A DNA stretch of 64,000 bases, from NCBI GenBank assembly GCA_017448795.1, contig JAFSKV010000053.1:1-64000 (forward strand). Reading direction: 5' to 3'. Position 1 is the first letter of the stretch; every line of letters begins with the position of its first letter. This DNA is from Synergistaceae bacterium. GTDB lineage: Bacteria > Synergistota > Synergistia > Synergistales > Aminobacteriaceae. This document shows positions 59,813 through 64,000 of the stretch, in pieces. Position numbers and translations under genes: made by a program. The notes under the pieces were generated by a model. That model was not told the origin of the DNA. It made no database searches and worked only from the letters and a program-made list of their open reading frames with translations.

Positions 59813-61399
59813 CTAATCCACTTCCGCCCCCCTGAAAATCACAAGCCCGGTCGGAAACTGGCATACCCCCCTCACTCGCTCACTCTTCATCACAGCGTCA
59901 GAGCCGAAATACAGCGGGATTATCGGCATGTCGTCAACAAGAATCCTCTCAGCATCGTGAAGCAAGTCCGTCCTCCTTGCGCGGTCAAGCTCAGTCCCTG
60001 CCTTCTTCATGAGAGCGTCAAAGCTGGGATTGCTGTAGCCCACATCGTTGCCGGGCGAGCCTGTGGTGTAGTTCTCAAGCAAGCCCGCCGCGTCCGGGAA
60101 ATCCATAACCCACGCAGAAATTGCCGCGTCAAAGTCCCCCTTCCTCTTCGTCGAGAGAAACACCTTCCATTCTTCGCCGACAAGATTGACCTTGATACCT
60201 AGGGCGGTCTTCCACATGCCTTGAAGGACTTCCGGGAAAGTTTTGCCCCTGTTGCCGGAAGAAGCGTACTTCAGCGTGATTTCCGGGAAACCTTCGCCGC
60301 CCGGATAACCCGCCTCAGCAAGAAGCCTCCGCGCCTCCTCGACATCCGCCCGTTCGGGAATAAGTCCGCCGCCCTCAGTCCTGAAGTCCTCCGAGTCAGT
60401 CCGTCCGGGTATGCCGTCCATTATCGCGCCGGTAGCTGGCTTGAGTCCGCCCAGAATTATCTTGTCGGTGATGACTTTGCGGTCGACAGCAAGCGACAAA
60501 GCCCGCCTCACTCTCACGTCGTCAAAAGGCTTCCTCGTAACATTCAGCTCACAGAAGGCAACGTAATACTGAGGGACTGAGACAGCCTCACCGCGTTTCA
60601 GCAGAAGGGGCCTCATGAGGGATGGTACTGTTGTCATGAAGTCCACGCGCCCCGCCCTGAACGCCGCAAGAGCAGTGTTAGCGTCCCCGATGAAGACGAG
60701 CCTCACACGGTCAATCTTCACGTTCTCTGCGTCCCAGTAATGAGGGTTGCGGGCTATGACGATTTCACCGCCTGCACCGTGCTTCCAGCTTTCGAGCCTG
60801 AACGGGCCGTTGGAGATTAGAGTCTCAGGTTTTGCCGACCATGTCCGGGGATTCTGGCTGACTATGTCCGTCCTTGCCGGGTAAAACGCGTTGAAGGCCA
60901 TGTACCACAGCATGAGGGGGTTGACGTGTTCAAGCTCAACTACAAGCGTCCTGTCATCTGTTGCTGTGAGTCCAACGTCTGAACTTTCACATTTCCCGCC
61001 GTAGAATCTCTCAGCGTTCTTGATGAATAGTCCCAGGCTGGCGTAAGGAGCTCCCGTTTTCGCGTCAATGAGCCGTAGGAATCCGTCCCTGAAGTGCGAG
61101 GCTGTGAGGGGCTGGCCGTCCGACCATCTGAGATTTTCGCGCAGATGGAACGTCCACGTCAGGCCATCGGGTGAAACGTCCCATGACTCAGCACAGCCCG
61201 GTTCAGGATTGCCGCTGAAGTCGTAGCGTATGAGGCCGTCGAAAATGTTCACGTCAACGACAGCACCGTCAAGCGCGTGATTCATGGCCGGGTCTATCGT
61301 CTGGGGGTCAACGCCCAAGTTGTACACAATCTCCCTAACGCTGGCTTCTGAGACTGACACAGTAACAAGCAGCGCAACGAACGCAAAAAGTTTCCTCAT
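59813..61399 (-). CDS. oppA: Oligopeptide ABC transporter substrate-binding protein
   Basis: 528 aa, SBP_bac_5 family, normal length. A signal peptide of about 20 residues (FAFVALLVTVSVSEA) is followed by EIVYNLGVDPQTIDPAMNHALD, FDGLIRYDFSG, PGCAESWDVSPDGLTWTFHLRENLRWSDGQPLTA, the family core. C-terminal MKKAGTELDRARRTDLLHDAERILVDDMPIIPLYF is typical. It brings peptides to the OppCDF parts upstream. The start has AAGGAGG five nt upstream, and it is the last gene of its operon. Confidence 0.93.
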   Translation of the reverse strand: MRKLFAFVALLVTVSVSEASVREIVYNLGVDPQTIDPAMNHALDGAVVDVNIFDGLIRYDFSGNPEPGCAESWDVSPDGLTWTFHLRENLRWSDGQPLTASHFRDGFLRLIDAKTGAPYASLGLFIKNAERFYGGKCESSDVGLTATDDRTLVVELEHVNPLMLWYMAFNAFYPARTDIVSQNPRTWSAKPETLISNGPFRLESWKHGAGGEIVIARNPHYWDAENVKIDRVRLVFIGDANTALAAFRAGRVDFMTTVPSLMRPLLLKRGEAVSVPQYYVAFCELNVTRKPFDDVRVRRALSLAVDRKVITDKIILGGLKPATGAIMDGIPGRTDSEDFRTEGGGLIPERADVEEARRLLAEAGYPGGEGFPEITLKYASSGNRGKTFPEVLQGMWKTALGIKVNLVGEEWKVFLSTKRKGDFDAAISAWVMDFPDAAGLLENYTTGSPGNDVGYSNPSFDALMKKAGTELDRARRTDLLHDAERILVDDMPIIPLYFGSDAVMKSERVRGVCQFPTGLVIFRGAEVD

Positions 61400-61409
61400 G
61401 ATTTCCTCC

Positions 61410-62342
61410 TTATACGAACGGGCAGGAGCAGAAATGTCCGCTTCCTTTGTCGGAAAGTTCCGGCCTGAGCTGTGAACATTCCGGCTTTGCTTTCGGGCAT
61501 CTTGTGTGGAACTTGCACCCTGACGGCGGATTTATCGCGCTGGGAATCTCACCTTTAAGGGGGATTATGTGCCTCTGTGCTGTAGGATCCGGGACCGGGA
61601 CGGATGAGAGAAGTGAGACTGTGTAGGGGTGAAGGGGGCGTGTGTACAGCTCATCACTCCCGGCAAGCTCAACGATATTCCCCAAGTACATAACGGCAAC
61701 CCTTGTGCTTATGTGCCTGACCATCGACAAATCATGAGCAATGAACAGGTAGGTTAGTCCTAATGACTCCTGCAAGTCCTCAAGCATGTTGACAATTTGA
61801 GCCTGAATAGAGACATCGAGGGCAGAAATCGGCTCGTCGCATATGAGCATCTCAGGTTCAGCCGCCAAAGCCCGCGCTATTCCGATTCTCTGTCTCTGAC
61901 CCCCGCTGAACTCATGGGGATAACGCCCGGCCTGCTCGGAGTTGAGTCCGACAAGTTTCAGCAGATGACTCACGCGGTCGGTATGCTCGTCTTTGGGGAT
62001 GCTGTGAATTATCATGGGTTCGCGGATGATTTCGCCCGCCGTCATTCTTGGGTTGAGTGAGGCGTATGGATCCTGAAATATCATCTGCATTCTTCTGCGG
62101 AACGGGAGAAGCTTGCGCTGTGTTGCGTGGGTTATGTCATGGCCGCCGAAAATTATCCTGCCTCCGTCGGGGTCATATAGGCGGATTATCGTCCTTGCTG
62201 TCGTGGACTTCCCGCACCCGGACTCGCCGACAAGCCCCAAGGTCTCGCCCTTGCTGACCGTGAAACTGACTCCGTCAACAGAATGTACCCGCCCCGAAGG
62301 TGTGTCAAAATATTTCGTGAGGCCGTCAACTTCAAGCATCAT
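61410..62342 (-). CDS. oppF: Oligopeptide ABC transporter ATPase, OppF type
   Basis: 310 aa from the ATG at 62342, which overlaps the oppD stop (TGATG). Walker A GESGCGKSTTAR, QMIFQDPYASLNPRM, FSGGQRQRIGIARAL, LICDEPISALD and the C-terminal Opp-type Cys cluster CKFHTRCPKAKPECSQLRP, which often binds an iron-sulfur cluster or zinc. It pairs with OppD as a heterodimer. OppA follows 10 nt later. Confidence 0.94.
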   Translation of the reverse strand: MMLEVDGLTKYFDTPSGRVHSVDGVSFTVSKGETLGLVGESGCGKSTTARTIIRLYDPDGGRIIFGGHDITHATQRKLLPFRRRMQMIFQDPYASLNPRMTAGEIIREPMIIHSIPKDEHTDRVSHLLKLVGLNSEQAGRYPHEFSGGQRQRIGIARALAAEPEMLICDEPISALDVSIQAQIVNMLEDLQESLGLTYLFIAHDLSMVRHISTRVAVMYLGNIVELAGSDELYTRPLHPYTVSLLSSVPVPDPTAQRHIIPLKGEIPSAINPPSGCKFHTRCPKAKPECSQLRPELSDKGSGHFCSCPFV

Positions 62343-63310
62343 CACATAGCCCCCTTCCAGCACGAAAACTTGTGCGTATCACTGATACATGAGGCTTCCG
62401 GCTTCCGTCTGAGACATATCCTCATGGCCTCCGGGCATCTCTTCACGAACGGACATCCTTCCGGGGGGTTGAGCAGGTCGGGAGGCTGGCCCTCAATCGG
62501 AATGAGCCTCTCACGTGAGCCGTCAGCTTTTGGGACTGACCGCAGCAATCCCCGCGTGTACGGATGGGCAGGGGACTTGAAGATTTCCCGCGCCGTTCCT
62601 TCCTCCATCACACGCCCGCCGTACATCACTATCACCCTGTCAGCCTCGCCCGCGATCACGCCCAAGTCGTGGGTGATGAGTATCATCGACATTCCCGAAG
62701 ACTCGCGAATTTCACGGAGGAGTCCCAGAATTTGAGCCTGCACAGTAACATCAAGCGCAGTAGTAGGCTCGTCAGCAATAAGAAGCTCAGGGTTGCAAAG
62801 AATCGACATCGCTATCATGAGCCTTTGCCGCTGTCCTCCGCTGAACTCGTGGGGATACTGCCTCATCCTCTCTTCCGCCGGGACAATGCCGACCTTCGTC
62901 ATCATCTCCGCGACCCTCTCGTGAATATTCCCCTGCCAGTGATGCCGCCTCAGTGCCTCCTCAAGCTGATACCCCACAGACAGCACAGGGTTCAAGCTCG
63001 TCATAGGGTCCTGGAACACCATCGCTATCTTGTCGCCGCGCAAGGCCTTCACGCTCTCAGGTGTCAGGCTCTCCCCCATGAAGTCGAGACGGTCATAGCT
63101 CACAAGCCCGGCCTCGCCAAGAAGCCCCATCACCGACAGCATAGTTGCGGATTTCCCGCTCCCGGACTCGCCCGCAATGCCGAGAACTTCGCCCCGCCTC
63201 ACTGTGAACGACACGCCTTCGACCGCTTTCACTTCTCCTGCTGACGTGGTGAATGTCGTGTGAAGATTGTCGACCCTCAATATTTCGTCCGCTATTGCTA
63301 CGTTGCTCAT
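62342..63310 (-). CDS. oppD: Oligopeptide ABC transporter ATPase, OppD type
   Basis: 322 aa from the ATG at 63310; a GTG at 63319 that overlaps the oppC stop is an alternative. Walker A GESGSGKSATM, VFQDPMTSLNPVLSVGYQLEEALR, FSGGQRQRLMIAMSIL, LIADEPTTALDVTVQAQIL and a C-terminal Cys cluster PFVKRCPEAMRICLRRKPEASC. Gene order oppC-oppD-oppF-oppA is read on the minus strand. Confidence 0.94.
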   Translation of the reverse strand: MSNVAIADEILRVDNLHTTFTTSAGEVKAVEGVSFTVRRGEVLGIAGESGSGKSATMLSVMGLLGEAGLVSYDRLDFMGESLTPESVKALRGDKIAMVFQDPMTSLNPVLSVGYQLEEALRRHHWQGNIHERVAEMMTKVGIVPAEERMRQYPHEFSGGQRQRLMIAMSILCNPELLIADEPTTALDVTVQAQILGLLREIRESSGMSMILITHDLGVIAGEADRVIVMYGGRVMEEGTAREIFKSPAHPYTRGLLRSVPKADGSRERLIPIEGQPPDLLNPPEGCPFVKRCPEAMRICLRRKPEASCISDTHKFSCWKGAM

Positions 63311-63315
63311 GTGTC

Positions 63316-64000
63316 TCACTTCCTCAATTTCGGGTCAAGGGCATCACGCAGTCCGTCCCCCAAAAAGTTAAAGGCTAATATCGTGATTGAGATTGCCCCC
63401 GCCGGAAAGAACAACTGCCACGGGTATATCGCCATCGCCGGAACAGCATCACTGCTCAACACTCCCCAGCTTGCCATAGGCGCACTCACTCCAAGCCCCA
63501 CGAACGACAAGAAAGCCTCCGTGAATATCGCCCCAGGCACTGAGAATGTCAGCGTTACTATCACAGCTCCCATCGCGTTCGGGATTATGTGGCGGAACAG
63601 GATTCTTGCTGACGATGCCCCTGCTACTCTTGCTGACGTAACAAACTCCTCATTCTTCAGCCTCATAACTTCAGCGCGCACCATTCGTGCCATTGGTGCC
63701 CAGTAAGATATTCCGAGCGTGATGAATATGCTGCTCAGTCCGGGACCAACAACAACCATCAGCAATATCACATATATCATGGCCGGGACGCTGTATATCA
63801 CGTCGACTACCCTCATCATCACATCATCCAGTTTCCCGCCGACATAGCCGGAAATCCCCCCGTAAACCACGCCGATGAACAGGCTGATGAAGCTCGCGAT
63901 GAATCCGACAGCAAGGGAAATCCTCGCGCCGTACATGACTCTCACGAACAAGTCCCGCCCGAACATGTCGCACCCGAACCAGTGAGCTAGGCTGGGGGGG
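63316..64000 (-). CDS. oppC: Oligopeptide ABC transporter permease OppC, 5' end outside the window
   Basis: The part in view (about 228 codons to the edge) is the C-terminal DppC/OppC permease: the N-terminal piece HWFGCDMFGRDLFVRVMYGARISL, then the EAA-type coupling motif SARVAGASSARILFRHIIPNAMGAVI and the end SITILAFNFLGDGLRDALDPKLRK. The first helix and the start codon are to the right of the window; the ATG at 63966 is internal. It is the first gene visible of this operon, and oppB is expected further upstream. Confidence 0.94.
   Translation of the reverse strand, partial: PPSLAHWFGCDMFGRDLFVRVMYGARISLAVGFIASFISLFIGVVYGGISGYVGGKLDDVMMRVVDVIYSVPAMIYVILLMVVVGPGLSSIFITLGISYWAPMARMVRAEVMRLKNEEFVTSARVAGASSARILFRHIIPNAMGAVIVTLTFSVPGAIFTEAFLSFVGLGVSAPMASWGVLSSDAVPAMAIYPWQLFFPAGAISITILAFNFLGDGLRDALDPKLRK

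Noticed and set aside
1-64000. tRNA, rRNA or riboswitch genes
   Set aside because: All gaps were scanned by eye; none showed a clear cloverleaf, rRNA signature or known aptamer.

Overview
The window most likely comes from the chromosome of a flagellated, diderm, anaerobic, amino-acid-using bacterium, and the closest fit is the Synergistota (Synergistaceae, gut or rumen type). The evidence is a lipid A and LPS set that uses LpxI together with LpxB and an LptF/G permease, a large flagellar operon, a rubredoxin, and many amino-acid, peptide and Na+-coupled transporters. The assignment is inferred from gene content; no rRNA or tRNA gene was seen.

Layout. 1-70: edge copy of a promoter plus short-tandem-repeat element reading leftward. 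185-4085 (minus): trpF, an EamA exporter, an orphan ParA ATPase and a very acidic repeat protein. 4170-7125 (minus): two tandem NhaC antiporters. 7231-9604 (plus): two tandem paralogous glycosyltransferases, the first with an extra segment holding a G9 tract. 9669-16730 (minus): a giant FliD-like filament cap and lysA. 16798-23040: a PAS-dynamin-like GTPase fusion, nudC, yedF, hpt, an NSS transporter and rubredoxin. 23112-26066 (minus): a glycosyltransferase with a pentamer-repeat 5' end and an amylosucrase-like enzyme. 26216-39547 (minus): flagellar operon fliE-F-G-H-I-J, lytic transglycosylase, motE-like, fliK, flgD, flgE. 39901-48957 (plus): a MuiA-like protein, a membrane sensor-like protein, LptF/G, LpxI, two fused-domain symporters and LpxB. 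48966-50257: a repeat-bearing promoter and leader ORF coupled to a glycosyltransferase. 50349-53644: nickel ECF transporter nikKLMQO. 53656-55600: a small island bounded by imperfect direct repeats (DUF6273-like and Sel1 genes). 55616-57447: rtcB and a decayed glycosyltransferase behind another repeat element. 57473-64000 (minus): polar amino-acid ABC transporter and an oligopeptide ABC transporter cut by the window edge.

Main discovery candidate. Four dispersed elements (1-70, 48966-49025, 56849-56902 and 24096-24168) share a TTGACA box, a 16-17 nt spacer and a TATAAT-like box. Each is followed at once by a tandem heptamer (GCACATC type) or pentamer (GACAC or GACCA type) array. Three sit upstream of glycosyltransferase genes or remnants, and the fourth runs off the window. 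Array length would change reading frame or leader coupling, so they look like a dispersed family of phase-variable switches for surface-glycan genes. The G9 tract in the glycosyltransferase at 7231 would be a separate, homopolymeric switch of the same kind.

Other notable features are greatly enlarged external flagellar proteins (FliD-like 1901 aa, FlgE 855 aa, FliK 1043 aa), a lysA gene with no ATG, GTG or TTG start for its conserved N-terminus, and symporters fused to a degenerate RsbW-like domain inside the lipid A cluster.
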